Source: Paraburkholderia oxyphila NBRC 105797 | GTDB taxonomy: Bacteria > Pseudomonadota > Gammaproteobacteria > Burkholderiales > Burkholderiaceae | DNA length: 64,000 nucleotides | Direction of reading: 5' to 3' | Assembly: GCF_000685075.1 (NCBI RefSeq) | Contig: NZ_BAYD01000013.1 | Location: 62,001 to 126,000 of the forward strand | Part shown: positions 39,175-48,184 of the stretch, one piece after another | Position numbering within the stretch: position 1 is the stretch's first letter | Layout: each line of letters begins with the position of its first letter | Program-made: the position numbers and the translations under genes | Notes under the pieces: model-generated | The model's database searches: none | Told to the model about the DNA's origin: nothing | Seen by the model: the letters and a program-made list of their open reading frames with translations, nothing else

Positions 39175-40658
39175 AGAACTGTGAGTACGTCACGCTGCCG
39201 GTAGACGAGCTCGTGGCGCGTGCGCGGGCTCTGGTGGCTGCCGGCGGGCGATTTCAGGGCGTTTATGCGTGGTTCCCGCCTGCATCGGACGCAGAGCTAC
39301 GCTACGTCGCCACCTTGCCCGGCCAGGAGAAGTTCCATGGCTGGCGCGTGCAGGTGAACGGGCGCCCGGCGCCAAGCCTGGCCGCGATCAGTCCACTGCT
39401 GGGCTGGCACGAGCGTGAAGTCATGGAAATGAGCGGCGTCGCGTTTTCGGGGCACCCGGAGCCCGAACGGTTGCTTACGGCATTTCTGCCGCACATCGAC
39501 CGGGGCCCCCTCGAGCCTGCCACCGCACAAGGCGAGAGCATTGCGGCAAAGCTGCCCGCACCGTCCCTGCCGGCGGTATCGGGCAAGCATGTGCAACTGC
39601 TGCCCTTCGGGCCGGTGCGGGCCGACGTGCTGGAGTCCGCGCAGTTCATTTTCTACTATCTGGGCGAAGGGATCCTGCACTATCACCCGAACCTGTTTCT
39701 CAAACATCGGGGCATGGAAAAGCAGTTTGAGGGCATGGACGTCGGCTCGGCCACCTTGCTTGCGGAACGGGTGACGGGGATCGACAGCGTGGCGCACACG
39801 ATCGCCTATGTCCAGGCCATCGAAGATGCTGCGGAGTGCGAAGTGCCACACCGGGCCCGGTGGATCCGGCTGATCGCGGCGGAACTCGAGCGCATCTACA
39901 ACCACCTCCACTATCTGGGCCACCTGTGCCATACGACCACACTGAAGGTTGGCGAGGCACAGGGCAAACTGCTCGAGGAGCGGGCCAAGCAGATCAACGC
40001 TCGCGCCAGCGGTAGCCGTTTTCTGCGCAGCCTCGTGTGGCCAGGTGGCGTGAGGCATGACCTGGATCTCCGGACAGTCAATGAAGGACTGAAGGCATTG
40101 AAGCCGCAGATCGATCAGTACATCGGGCTGATCGAAAGAACCACCAGTCACCTGGATCGCCTGATCTCCACGGCGCCATTGAGCCAGCAGCTCGCATTCG
40201 ACCAGGGTGCGACCGGGCCCATTGAGCGCGCCTCAGGCGTGGATCGCGACTTGCGGCGGGACCATCCGTACGCGGCGTATCGTACGCTGCAGCCCGAGGT
40301 TGCGGTGGCACAGGAGGGCGATGCTGCCGCGCGGATGCGGGTTCGCATCGCCGAGTTGCGCGCCAGTATTGCGCTCGTCGACAGGGCCATTGTCGAGGGC
40401 CCGCCAGAGGGCCCGTTATCTGCCGCATGCGTACCCCCGAAGGGCGCAGAGGGACTGGGATGGTCGGAATCCCCGCGCGGTACGGTCCTGTATGCCGTGC
40501 ATCTCGACGCGCAGGGGCGGCTGCTGCGCGTGAAAATCAAGTCTCCGTCGTTCGCGAACTGGCGTGTTTTTCCGTCGACCGTGCACGACAGCAACATGAT
40601 GGACTACGCCATCAACGAGGCCAGTTTTGGCCTGACGATTTCGGGCTGCGCCCGCTAG
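39171..40658 (+). CDS. NuoCD/HycE-like large subunit lacking [NiFe] cysteines
   Basis: A 495-residue protein: an N-terminal NuoC-like domain (about 1-130, with HGWRVQVNG and LGWHEREVMEMSGV) and a NuoD/hydrogenase-large-subunit domain (about 140-495). Where group-4 hydrogenases have RxCGxC, this has RVTGIDSVAHT (200-210), so both ligand cysteines are Thr and Asp. The C-terminal DPCxxC is absent (ends FGLTISGCAR). It therefore cannot bind the usual [NiFe] centre and is more like complex-I NuoD. It overlaps its upstream neighbour by four bases. Confidence 0.92.
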   Translation: MKNCEYVTLPVDELVARARALVAAGGRFQGVYAWFPPASDAELRYVATLPGQEKFHGWRVQVNGRPAPSLAAISPLLGWHEREVMEMSGVAFSGHPEPERLLTAFLPHIDRGPLEPATAQGESIAAKLPAPSLPAVSGKHVQLLPFGPVRADVLESAQFIFYYLGEGILHYHPNLFLKHRGMEKQFEGMDVGSATLLAERVTGIDSVAHTIAYVQAIEDAAECEVPHRARWIRLIAAELERIYNHLHYLGHLCHTTTLKVGEAQGKLLEERAKQINARASGSRFLRSLVWPGGVRHDLDLRTVNEGLKALKPQIDQYIGLIERTTSHLDRLISTAPLSQQLAFDQGATGPIERASGVDRDLRRDHPYAAYRTLQPEVAVAQEGDAAARMRVRIAELRASIALVDRAIVEGPPEGPLSAACVPPKGAEGLGWSESPRGTVLYAVHLDAQGRLLRVKIKSPSFANWRVFPSTVHDSNMMDYAINEASFGLTISGCAR

Positions 40659-40688
40659 CCGGTACAGGCATTTCGAGGAACGTGCACC

Positions 40689-41498
40689 ATGTCACTCTGG
40701 ACCTGGTTTGGACTCAAGGAAGGCAGTGCGAGCACGGACTGGCCGTTAAAGGGTGACGAGGACGGGCAGCAGGGCGTGCTGGGCATGCCACGCTACGACC
40801 CGTCGAAATGCCGGCCGCACTGCGACGCGTGCGTCCTGGCCTGCGTGACGCACGCCATCAGCCTCAAGCCAGCGGAGCACACGACAACGACGCCGGAAGT
40901 CGACTGGGGACGCTGCATCGTGTGCCAGCGCTGCACGGAAGTTTGCCCGACGGGAGCCTTTACGGAATCGGCGGACTGGGCACTTGGCGTCAGCGAGCGG
41001 CTCGACCTCAAATGGGACGAGGCAATGAGCGAACGGATCCCCCGCGAGGTCGTGGAGCGCGGGCGTCGCGCCTTCGGCCGCAGTCTGCATATCCGGCACG
41101 TGGACGCGGGGTCGTGCAACGGCTGCGAGTCCGAGCTTCAGGCGTTGAACAATCCGTTCTACAACCTGCACCGGCTGGGCATTTTCTTTACACCGTCCCC
41201 CCGTTTTGCAGACGTGTTACTGGTCACGGGACCGGTCACGAAAGCGATGCACGGGCCCCTTCTCGAGACATGGGAAGCGATGCCGCAGCCCCGTTGGGTC
41301 ATCGCGACGGGTACTTGCGCGGTTTCGGGGGGCGTCTCAGGCGGAAATTACGCTTCGTGCACCGGACTTGACGGTGTCGTGCCTGTCGATATCTATCTTC
41401 CCGGTTGTCCGCCCAATCCGGCAGCGTTGATTCACGCGCTATTGATGATCGTTGGGCGAGCACAACAGCGAATGAGGGGAGGCCGGATTGAACGCTAA
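40689..41498 (+). CDS. fused ferredoxin (NuoI/HyfH-like) and NuoB/HyfI-like iron-sulfur subunit
   Basis: A 269-residue fusion. Residues about 35-90 are a two-cluster ferredoxin: CRPHCDACVLAC (an unusual C-x3-C-x2-C-x3-C) and CIVCQRCTEVCPTG (normal spacing). Residues about 130-260 are a hydrogenase-small-subunit/NuoB domain with all cluster ligands: GSCNGCESE, GTCAVSGG and PGCPPNP. It passes electrons through [4Fe-4S] clusters. Usually these are two genes. It lies 30 bases after the large subunit, in the riboswitch-4 operon. Confidence 0.92.
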   Translation: MSLWTWFGLKEGSASTDWPLKGDEDGQQGVLGMPRYDPSKCRPHCDACVLACVTHAISLKPAEHTTTTPEVDWGRCIVCQRCTEVCPTGAFTESADWALGVSERLDLKWDEAMSERIPREVVERGRRAFGRSLHIRHVDAGSCNGCESELQALNNPFYNLHRLGIFFTPSPRFADVLLVTGPVTKAMHGPLLETWEAMPQPRWVIATGTCAVSGGVSGGNYASCTGLDGVVPVDIYLPGCPPNPAALIHALLMIVGRAQQRMRGGRIER

Positions 41499-43482
41499 CC
41501 CGTTGCTTGGCCTGGCGGTCGCGGTGTGGGTGCTGGCCGCCATCCTGTCTCCGGTGCGGGTCATGCACCGCGTGGCGCGTGCACTGCTTGGCGCGGGCTG
41601 CCTGCTCGGCATGCTCGCGTGCATTGTCGCCTTGCCGCTGGGCACGCCGCCCGTAGCGCTGGGTATCTCGCTGGCGTCTCATCCCGTCTCATTCGCAGTC
41701 GAACCGTCGGGTTTATGGCTGCTGGGCTTCGGTCTTGTCCCGGCGATCTTCGCCTGCTGGCTGGGCTCTCCGCTCGCGGGTCGCTCAGGGCGCTGGTATT
41801 CAGGCGCGGCATTCAGCCTGCTCGGCGCACTCGGCGTGGTGGGCCTGCAGGACGGCACTTCGCTGCTGGTGGCGTGGGAGGTCATGAGCCTCGGCGGCGC
41901 ACTGATGCTTGCGGGAGAACGAGCAGAGGAGAACGAAGCGAAGCCGATCTTGCTGATGCTCGCGCTACTGGAGGTGGGAGCAGTCGCGCTGGTCTTTGCG
42001 ATCATCGTGCTCGACCATGCAGCCGGTGGCATCGGGTTTGGCAGTTTCGCCGGCGGCGCGACGACATCCACCGATGTGGTGTCCTGGTTTGCGGGCATTG
42101 CGCTGCTGGTCGGGTTCGGTGCGAAGCTCGGCTTGCTGCCCTTCTATGAATGGTTTCCACGGGCCTATTCAAGCGGCAGTGGCGCAACGGGTGCGCTGTT
42201 CTCGGGTGTCGTGCTCAATGCCGCGTACTTTGCCTTGAGCCGTGGCTGGAACATCTGGCTCAATGTGGCCGTTCATCCTGATACGGCGATCGGCCTGGGC
42301 GTGATCGCCATCGCAGCGGGCGTCATCAGTGCGATCCTGGCGGTGCTCTTTGCGTTCCAGCAGGATGACTGGCGCGCGTTGCTGAGCTACTCGTCGGCGG
42401 AGAACGCTTCGATTGCCATCGTCATGCTTGGCGTCACGCAGCTTTTTCGTGCCGACCATCTCCCGGATCTGGCCGGGCTCGCGTGGACGGTGGCGCTACT
42501 TCATCTTGCGGGTCACGCGCTGGCCAAGGGCGCGCTTTTCCTGACCGCGGACGGCGTTTTCCTTGCATCAGGCAATTACGACATCGTCCAGCACGGATGG
42601 CTCAAGCGTAGCGGTTTTCTCCTCGGGCTCGGTGCCGTGTTTTCGGTGATGAGTCTCGCGTCGATTCCGCCGCAGGCCGGCTTCGTCAGTGAATGGTATG
42701 TGTTCCAGTCCGTGTTTCAGGGCTTCCACCTTTCGTCGTTTGTCGGACGGCTGGTGCTGGTGCTCGCCGGCGCCGGGCTCGCGCTGGCCGCGGCCGTCGC
42801 GCTGGCCACCTTCGTCAAGCTGTTCGGGCTGGGCTTGCTGGGATTGCCGGATGTCGACGTCACGCCGCTGGTGCCCCGGACAAACGCCATCTCGGTCGGC
42901 ATTCTGGGCCTTTGCGTGCTTGCGGTGGCAGTCGGCGCACCCCTCTGGCTGAACGCGCTCGCAGCGGACGCCCAGGCGCTGTTCAACGCCAACAGCCCAC
43001 AGGCGATGGTCGCCGGGTGGCTGCTGGTTCCCCTGACTGACAAGTTCGCCTTCATCTCGCCGTCGAAGCTCATCATCGTGATGCCGCTGCTCGCCATTGT
43101 GCCTGTCGCACTGCTATGGCTGACGAGGCGCCGCGCAGTCAGGCGTGTTCCAGTGTGGTTTGGTGGCATGACGACGAACCCGCGCGACGCCATGACCACC
43201 GCACTGACGTTCTCGAATGCGATGCGTACGTTCTATAGCTTCGTGTACCAGCCCACCATCAGTACGACGCGCGAGCATGAGCAGCGCGAGTACTTCATAA
43301 AGCGCCTGGTGTTTGCCGCAGGCGTGACGGATCTGTTCGAACGGCACCTGTTCGACCCTGCGGTACGGATTGTGAACCGATGCGCGGAGACGCTGCGCGC
43401 CCTGCAGTCGGGCGACCTGAATTTTTATCTCGCATTGATAGGAGGATTGCTGATCGCGATCCTGTTCCTCACGCTCCTGTAG
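41488..43482 (+). CDS. HyfB/NuoL-like antiporter-type membrane subunit
   Basis: A 664-residue membrane protein with about 15-16 hydrophobic segments. Conserved pump residues are seen in LLVAWEVMSLGGALML (Glu), FGAKLGLLPFYEWFPRAY (Lys) and WRALLSYSSAENASI. It has the long C-terminal extension and last helix typical of HyfB/NuoL. The start is TTG at 41488, overlapping the previous gene by 11 bases behind GGGGAGG. It completes the six-gene complex (H, E/K, N/M, CD, I-B, L-like). Confidence 0.9.
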   Translation: MNANPLLGLAVAVWVLAAILSPVRVMHRVARALLGAGCLLGMLACIVALPLGTPPVALGISLASHPVSFAVEPSGLWLLGFGLVPAIFACWLGSPLAGRSGRWYSGAAFSLLGALGVVGLQDGTSLLVAWEVMSLGGALMLAGERAEENEAKPILLMLALLEVGAVALVFAIIVLDHAAGGIGFGSFAGGATTSTDVVSWFAGIALLVGFGAKLGLLPFYEWFPRAYSSGSGATGALFSGVVLNAAYFALSRGWNIWLNVAVHPDTAIGLGVIAIAAGVISAILAVLFAFQQDDWRALLSYSSAENASIAIVMLGVTQLFRADHLPDLAGLAWTVALLHLAGHALAKGALFLTADGVFLASGNYDIVQHGWLKRSGFLLGLGAVFSVMSLASIPPQAGFVSEWYVFQSVFQGFHLSSFVGRLVLVLAGAGLALAAAVALATFVKLFGLGLLGLPDVDVTPLVPRTNAISVGILGLCVLAVAVGAPLWLNALAADAQALFNANSPQAMVAGWLLVPLTDKFAFISPSKLIIVMPLLAIVPVALLWLTRRRAVRRVPVWFGGMTTNPRDAMTTALTFSNAMRTFYSFVYQPTISTTREHEQREYFIKRLVFAAGVTDLFERHLFDPAVRIVNRCAETLRALQSGDLNFYLALIGGLLIAILFLTLL

Positions 43483-43611
43483 TGTCGTCCTCCCCAGGCC
43501 CCGCCGCAGAGCCTCAAAGGGCGGGCTCGCCAGTCTGCTCTCGCGGCTCTCTAACCGTGCGCAATCGGCGCGCGGCAGGGCGGTTTGTGCGTCCTTTCTG
43601 CGACACCCGGG

Positions 43612-43736
43612 TTGCAGGAGGGCACATCGTCCCTTACAATCGCCGGGCTTTCGGAGATGGCATGCCTCCCTTAACCGCCGCGTCCTTTTAGCGGCTGATG
43701 ATGCCTACGAGTTCCTGGGTGAAGGAGGTCGTAGGT
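43612..43736 (+). promoter_or_regulatory. fluoride riboswitch 5 with promoter and expression-platform hairpin
   Basis: The promoter is TTGCAG (43612-43617) and TACAAT (43635-43640), spacer 17. The aptamer at 43653-43709 reads GGAGATGGCATGCCTCC, TTAACCGCC, GGCTGATGATGCCTACG. CCTACG (43704-43709) can pair with CGTAGG (43730-43735), with GAAGGAGG in the loop, as in riboswitch 3. It controls the CLC-F antiporter gene. Confidence 0.96.
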
Positions 43737-43791
43737 CGTCCGTGCGGTGCCCCCGTCGCCCAGGTTTGATGACGTTTCAAACCTGGAAAAC

Positions 43792-45108
43792 ATGAAAAAC
43801 CTGAAGTCTCTCGAGCAGGTCGCGATGCTGCCGTACATGGCGCGCTGGCTGCTCCTGTCCTGCATACTCGGTGCACTTGCCGGCACCGCATCCGCCGTCT
43901 TCCTCTACGCGCTTGATCGCGCAACCGATATCCGCCTCGACAATCCCTGGCTGCTATGGCTTTTGCCGTTGGCGGGCTTCGCCATGGGCTGGGTCTATCA
44001 TCGTGTGGGCAAATCGGTCGAAGGGGGTAACAACCTGCTGATCGACGAAATCCACGATCCGCAAAAGATCGTTCCCAAGCGCATGGCTCCGCTCGTGCTG
44101 ATCGCGACGGTGGTCACTCACCTGTTTGGCGGATCCGCGGGCCGTGAAGGCACGGCTGTCCAGATGGGCGGGGCACTCGCCGATCAGGTGACGGCCCTCT
44201 TTGGGCTCGATCGCGAGGAACGCCGGATTCTCCTGATGGGCGGCATCGCGGCGGGCTTCTCCTCCGTATTCGGCACGCCGCTGGCCGGCGCGATCTTTGG
44301 ACTCGAGGTGCTGGCCATCGGCCGCCTGCGTTACGACGCACTGCTTGCCTGTATCGCGTCGTCGCTCGTGGCCGATCAGGTGTGCCGTGCCTGGGGCATC
44401 CATCACACCGTATACAGCATTCCGGTCATTCCCTCCGTGACGGCGCTGGGCGTGGGCTCGGTCATCGTGGCGGGGATTGCCTTTGGCGCGGTGGGCATGC
44501 TGTTCGCAGACTCGACGCACGCCTTGTCCGCATTCATCAAGCGCAAGATCGCCTACGCCCCGGCGAGACCGCTCGTGGGTGGCGCAGTCGTTGCGGTGGC
44601 GGGCGTCGTCCTGAACGTCCCGCAGTATCTGGGGCTGGGAATTCCCACGATTGTTCAGGCGTTCAACGGACCGCTGCCGGTCTACGACTTCGCCGGCAAG
44701 TTCGCCTTTACGGCTGTCACACTCGCGTCCGGCTTCAAGGGTGGCGAGGTGACGCCGCTCTTCTACATCGGCGCGACGCTTGGTAATGCGCTGGGTCATG
44801 TGCTCGCGTTGCCGATTCCGGTGCTTGCGGGTCTGGGCTTCGTTGCCGTGTTCGCCGGTGCTGCAAACACGCCGATCGCATCAACCATCATGGCCATCGA
44901 GTTGTTCGGCTCGGACATTGCGGTCTACGCGGCGCTCGCCTGTGTCGTGGCCTATCTCTTTTCCGGGCATACGGGCATCTATCGCGCCCAGCGCGTCGGC
45001 CACGCAAAACACCCGCTGCTGCCTGCGGGAATGCGTCTTTCTGATATTCCAGCGCTTCGGCGCGCGCGTCGTGCAGCCGCCGCAGCGGCTTCGCCGAGCC
45101 AGTCGTGA
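43792..45108 (+). CDS. CLC-type fluoride/proton antiporter (CLC-F, EriC-F)
   Basis: A 438-residue ClC-family protein with about ten or more membrane segments. The selectivity region is EGGNNLLIDEIH (77-88) instead of the chloride-type GSGIP. The filter motif is GREGT (117-121) with the gating Glu119; Thr in place of Pro is the CLC-F mark. GGEVTPLFY follows near residue 325. CLC-F proteins expel fluoride in exchange for protons across the inner membrane. The ATG at 43792 is preferred to the GTG at 43747. It is directly behind riboswitch 5, which supports the assignment strongly. Confidence 0.95.
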   Translation: MKNLKSLEQVAMLPYMARWLLLSCILGALAGTASAVFLYALDRATDIRLDNPWLLWLLPLAGFAMGWVYHRVGKSVEGGNNLLIDEIHDPQKIVPKRMAPLVLIATVVTHLFGGSAGREGTAVQMGGALADQVTALFGLDREERRILLMGGIAAGFSSVFGTPLAGAIFGLEVLAIGRLRYDALLACIASSLVADQVCRAWGIHHTVYSIPVIPSVTALGVGSVIVAGIAFGAVGMLFADSTHALSAFIKRKIAYAPARPLVGGAVVAVAGVVLNVPQYLGLGIPTIVQAFNGPLPVYDFAGKFAFTAVTLASGFKGGEVTPLFYIGATLGNALGHVLALPIPVLAGLGFVAVFAGAANTPIASTIMAIELFGSDIAVYAALACVVAYLFSGHTGIYRAQRVGHAKHPLLPAGMRLSDIPALRRARRAAAAAASPSQS

Positions 45109-45133
45109 CCCCCATACCAGTTTCCAGAACATC

Positions 45134-45490
45134 ATGTCCAAGCTGATTTCGCTTCGCCTGTATTTCCATCATTCCGAGCGCGCTCATGTGCAACATCCGA
45201 AACGCTTCTGGCAGCGCCTCACGCGCCCGAGTCTCGCACGCCATCTGCTCAATCACGCGAAGCGCGCGGGTATCGAGCAGGCCGTGCTGCACCGTGTCCA
45301 CGCGGGTTATCTGAACGGGGACAGGCTCCATCATGAGCATGTCGAAGTAGCGCATCACCGCTTTCCGCATTGCATCGAGCTGATCGACCTGGAGAGCAAG
45401 GTGAGGGCGTTCTGGGGCACGCACGGCCAGGGCCTTCAAAACGTGCGCGCCGTGTTTCTTCCCTGTGAAAAAGCGGCGGTCGAGGGCTGA
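45134..45490 (+). CDS. DUF190-family protein, copy 3 (divergent)
   Basis: A 118-residue protein with the DUF190 outline but diverged sequence: ISLRLYFHHSERAHV at the start, LLNHAKRAGIEQAVLHRVHAG in the middle and VRAVFLPCEKAAVEG at the end. It is rich in histidine. It starts 25 bases after the CLC-F stop and is probably cotranscribed with it. Position beside a fluoride exporter is the classic DUF190 context. The true ATG at 45134 lies inside a longer frame whose 5' part is a shadow of CLC-F. Confidence 0.75.
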   Translation: MSKLISLRLYFHHSERAHVQHPKRFWQRLTRPSLARHLLNHAKRAGIEQAVLHRVHAGYLNGDRLHHEHVEVAHHRFPHCIELIDLESKVRAFWGTHGQGLQNVRAVFLPCEKAAVEG

Positions 45491-45598
45491 ATCGTTGCCC
45501 GGGCCACTGGCTCGTGCTGTTGCACATCCAGCTACACCCGAAGCGGTGCTGATGCGAAGGACCGGCACGGCATTCCCCCGTGATTTGTGGAGGCCGAT

Positions 45599-45885
45599 GT
45601 GAAGGACACCCGTGGAGGTCTGGCGGAGAGGCGCGCCATGCGCTTAGTCCTTCTCGTCGGTGTCCTGAGCTTTTTCGCGGACTTTACCTATGAGGGCGCG
45701 CGCAGTGTCCTTGGCCCGTGGCTCGCCACAATGGGGGCGTCGGCCACGATCATCGGGATGGTTGTCGGCTTTGGCGAACTGCTCGGTTATGGGCAAGGCC
45801 ATTCGCAATCCGCCGCGGGACGTGATGCTTGCCAGCGCCGCAAAGCGCATCGGCGGATATGGCCGGGCCTTCGGGATTCACGAGC
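45599..45885 (+). pseudogene. MFS transporter remnant with internal deletion and frameshift
   Basis: The first part reads MRLVLLVGVLSFFADFTYEG and continues to VVGFGELLGYG in one frame. It then jumps to GKAIRNPPRDVMLASAAKR and GYGRAFGIHE in another frame; these are normally about 100 residues into an MFS protein. The region between (about helices 2-3) and everything after is missing. It is a decayed gene after the DUF190 copy, so it may once have belonged to the CLC-F operon. Confidence 0.8.
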
Positions 45886-45949
45886 CTCTGCCGCCAATAC
45901 TTGCGGATCAAGGCTGTTCAAGATCGATGCGCCCGCCATCAAGGTCACT

Positions 45950-46502
45950 TCATTGTTCGTGACCTTGCGCGTGCGGCAACGCGAAGTCGCGAGTGCCCGG
46001 CGTATCCGGTGCGTCTAACTGGTAGCCGACGCCGAGCATGACCGCAGTAGTCGAGGGCCCCCTCGTTACCTGCACGTGATTGAGTTGCAGATTCGCTATC
46101 CAACGCCGATGAATACCACGTGGCGCGCCCGCTGTAGACGACGCCCCAGCCGTGCGTATTCGAGTAGCCAAGGCCTTGTTCGGTGGCCTCGGTGTCAAAG
46201 TAACGATAGGGGCCCACACCGGGAGCGATGACGAACCTCCCTTGGGCGAGTGGACATCCGCCCCATACCTGCATGAGCGGACCATCTCGTTGATGATCGC
46301 GAATATGTCCTTCGTCAAGGCACGTGATACTGCCGGCGAGGTACCGGCCGAATCCCTCCGTATAGTCGAGCGACCATGCGTAGGAATGGCTATGCTCACC
46401 CGTCAACGGTCCGCTGTACAGCCCGAACTCTTGAGCCGATGCGTGGCCGGTCCCAATGCATAGCGCCGCAGCGGCAACGGCGAGCGTCCAGTTCGCCTTC
46501 AT
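45950..46502 (-). pseudogene. outer-membrane beta-barrel-type protein, frameshifted
   Basis: The frame from 46502 starts with a signal peptide (MKANWTLAVAAAALCIGTGHASA) and continues through SLDYTEGFGRYLAGSITC and GVGPYRYFDTEATEQG to GWGVVYSG. Coding sense then moves to another frame near 46110-46120 (HRRWIANLQLNHVQVTRG, AVMLGVGYQLDAPDTP), ending at 45950. Alternating aromatic strands suggest a small barrel. A single shift restores a coherent protein, so it is either a recent pseudogene or a sequencing error. Confidence 0.65.
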
Positions 46503-46652
46503 CGATGTGTTCGTGGGGACCGGCGTAGCCGTAGTTGATGGCGAGCGAGTTCAGGCGGCGCGTTTCTGCTGGACCGGTTTTTTGCGCGACTTGCACGTGC
46601 CTATCTGATGTTATCGGGTCTTTGCCTGCTCGCAATGTCTGGTCGGCAACTA

Positions 46653-47954
46653 TCAGCTGCGATCCGCAGGGCAAGGGCGAACGTCGGGAAGTGGCCGTAC
46701 CGGGCGCAGGAAATGGCATAGCGCTGTGCTCAGCCGGCGCTCGATACCCGGGTTCGATGCGTAAATCAGGGCTTCCGCGAAGTGCTTGAGGCACACCCCT
46801 GAGGTGACCGGCGGCGCGTCTTCGTTGGGCTGCGCGCGGGACACGTTCCGGACCAATTGGGCAATGGCCCTGCGCGCCGCAATTTCTTCTGTGGCGCAGC
46901 CGGGGCACGCCTCGCGCTGGAGCGCTTCACGCGCGCACGCCGTACCGTTCGCCTGGGCCGCGCTGCCGCCGACCGCGTTGAACCAACGAAGTTTGCTGCG
47001 TCGACGTCGTTTAGGTCGTTCGCCGGGTCCCGGCGCGGTGGTCGCCGGACGACCGGGCAGCGCGGTCTGGAGATAGCGCTGAAGCGCCGCACGCTGCAGG
47101 CCTCGGTCTGCCTGCGCGAGGCAGAGCAGCAGGTGGTTGCGGCAGGTCGGAAGCGTAATCCACCCAGGTTGTTCAAGACGCACGTTTTCTGCGGCGGCCA
47201 TCAGCCATTGGCCCCGCGCAATGCGGATCGCCTCGCAGACCGGGCACGCACAGAGCGTATCCGATCGGGGCACCCCGTCGCGCGCGAGTGGGTAAAGAAC
47301 ACCTTGCAGGGCAGTGACGCGGTCATCGGAGCGAATCTCCGGCGGTGTGTCGAGCGTCGTGATCGCCGTGCGGGCCAGGTCGCGCAACTGGCGCACGAGA
47401 CGACCGCGCAGGGGCGGTTCCGTACGCTGGACAAGGAGCTGGGTGTGGACGAAGCACAGTGGTGGCAGGGAGGCGCGCTTGCCGTCGTTTTCGAGGCCGC
47501 GTAGCACGCGGGCCACGGCGCGTCCTTCGCTGCGGTGAAAGTATATGCAGGCCGGACAGCGCCCGCGCGCATTGAACAGAATGTCCTGGAGCAGTTCGTC
47601 CTGCAGGGCCGTGCGCTCAAGCAACGAGGCCAGATGGCGGCCCCCTTCACGAATGGTTGCCTCCAGTTCACGTGGCACCTTGCTGTCAGGCGATGCGATC
47701 ATGGCTGCATGATCCGGACAGAATCCCATGCTCGTCGCGATGGTCTGCGCGAGTGCCGCCCGTGCGCGTGCATCGCGCATCAGACGTCCGAAATATCGCC
47801 CGTCCGCATCGGCAAGCCGCGCGCAGATAACACATTCAGGACCCCCAGCGGCAACGGCAGGGGGCGTCAAATCTGCGAGGCGGGTGCCTGGAACGACGAA
47901 ATGGTTGTCGCACGGAGCGGCACCGTCGGACAGGGAGGATCGCAAGGAGGGCAT
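46653..47954 (-). CDS. protein with four CxxC...CxxH metal-binding-type repeats
   Basis: A 433-residue protein made of four similar units, each a CxxC followed 30-40 residues later by CxxH: CVICARL/GFCPDHA, CPACIYFH/LCFVHTQ, CPVCEAI/TCRNHLL and CPGCATEE/VCLKHFA. Between the pairs are helices. The pattern looks like the DUF6062-type zinc module; naming is tentative. Related modules occur in the dynamin partner at 28636-29352 and in the dynamin fusion at 48833-50506. It is expressed from fluoride riboswitch 6. The start is uncertain: ATG 47954 is used, while a GTG at 47999 would add 15 residues. Confidence 0.75.
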   Translation of the reverse strand: MPSLRSSLSDGAAPCDNHFVVPGTRLADLTPPAVAAGGPECVICARLADADGRYFGRLMRDARARAALAQTIATSMGFCPDHAAMIASPDSKVPRELEATIREGGRHLASLLERTALQDELLQDILFNARGRCPACIYFHRSEGRAVARVLRGLENDGKRASLPPLCFVHTQLLVQRTEPPLRGRLVRQLRDLARTAITTLDTPPEIRSDDRVTALQGVLYPLARDGVPRSDTLCACPVCEAIRIARGQWLMAAAENVRLEQPGWITLPTCRNHLLLCLAQADRGLQRAALQRYLQTALPGRPATTAPGPGERPKRRRRSKLRWFNAVGGSAAQANGTACAREALQREACPGCATEEIAARRAIAQLVRNVSRAQPNEDAPPVTSGVCLKHFAEALIYASNPGIERRLSTALCHFLRPVRPLPDVRPCPADRS

Positions 47955-48008
47955 GGCCGTCACGTTCAGGGTCTGCTTACGTGACCTGGGGGATGGCACT
48001 GGCAGACA

Positions 48009-48130
48009 GCCTACGGCGTCCCCCCCAGGGGTCCGTAGGCATCATCAGTCGCGCAGAAAAAGCGCGGCAGTTCGAGGGAGGATGCCATCTCCTCCCGGAC
48101 AGTCTAGCGCAGATCGAAACGGTACTGCAA
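48009..48130 (-). promoter_or_regulatory. fluoride riboswitch 6 with promoter and expression-platform hairpin
   Basis: On the minus strand: promoter TTGCAG (48130-48125) and TAGACT (48106-48101), spacer 18. The aptamer at 48092-48034 reads GGAGATGGCATCCTCC, GAACTGCCGCG, GACTGATGATGCCTACGG. GCCTACGG (48040-48033) then pairs perfectly with CCGTAGGC (48016-48009). It controls the four-repeat CxxC/CxxH gene and is divergent from riboswitch 7. Confidence 0.94.
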
Positions 48131-48184
48131 TGCGGGGAGCGATGCGCGGTGCCTTTCGCTTTCGCGCGGGTCCCCGCAAACACA

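Noticed and set aside
36061..43482. Formate hydrogenlyase or NiFe hydrogenase annotation
   Set aside because: The large subunit lacks both cysteine pairs that hold the NiFe centre, and no formate dehydrogenase or maturation gene is present.
43792..45108. Chloride-type ClC channel
   Set aside because: GREGT instead of GREGP, the missing GSGIP and the preceding fluoride riboswitch indicate the CLC-F branch.
46857..47504. 215-residue plus-strand frame
   Set aside because: Shadow of the CxxC/CxxH repeat protein, whose four regular repeats show that the minus strand is coding.
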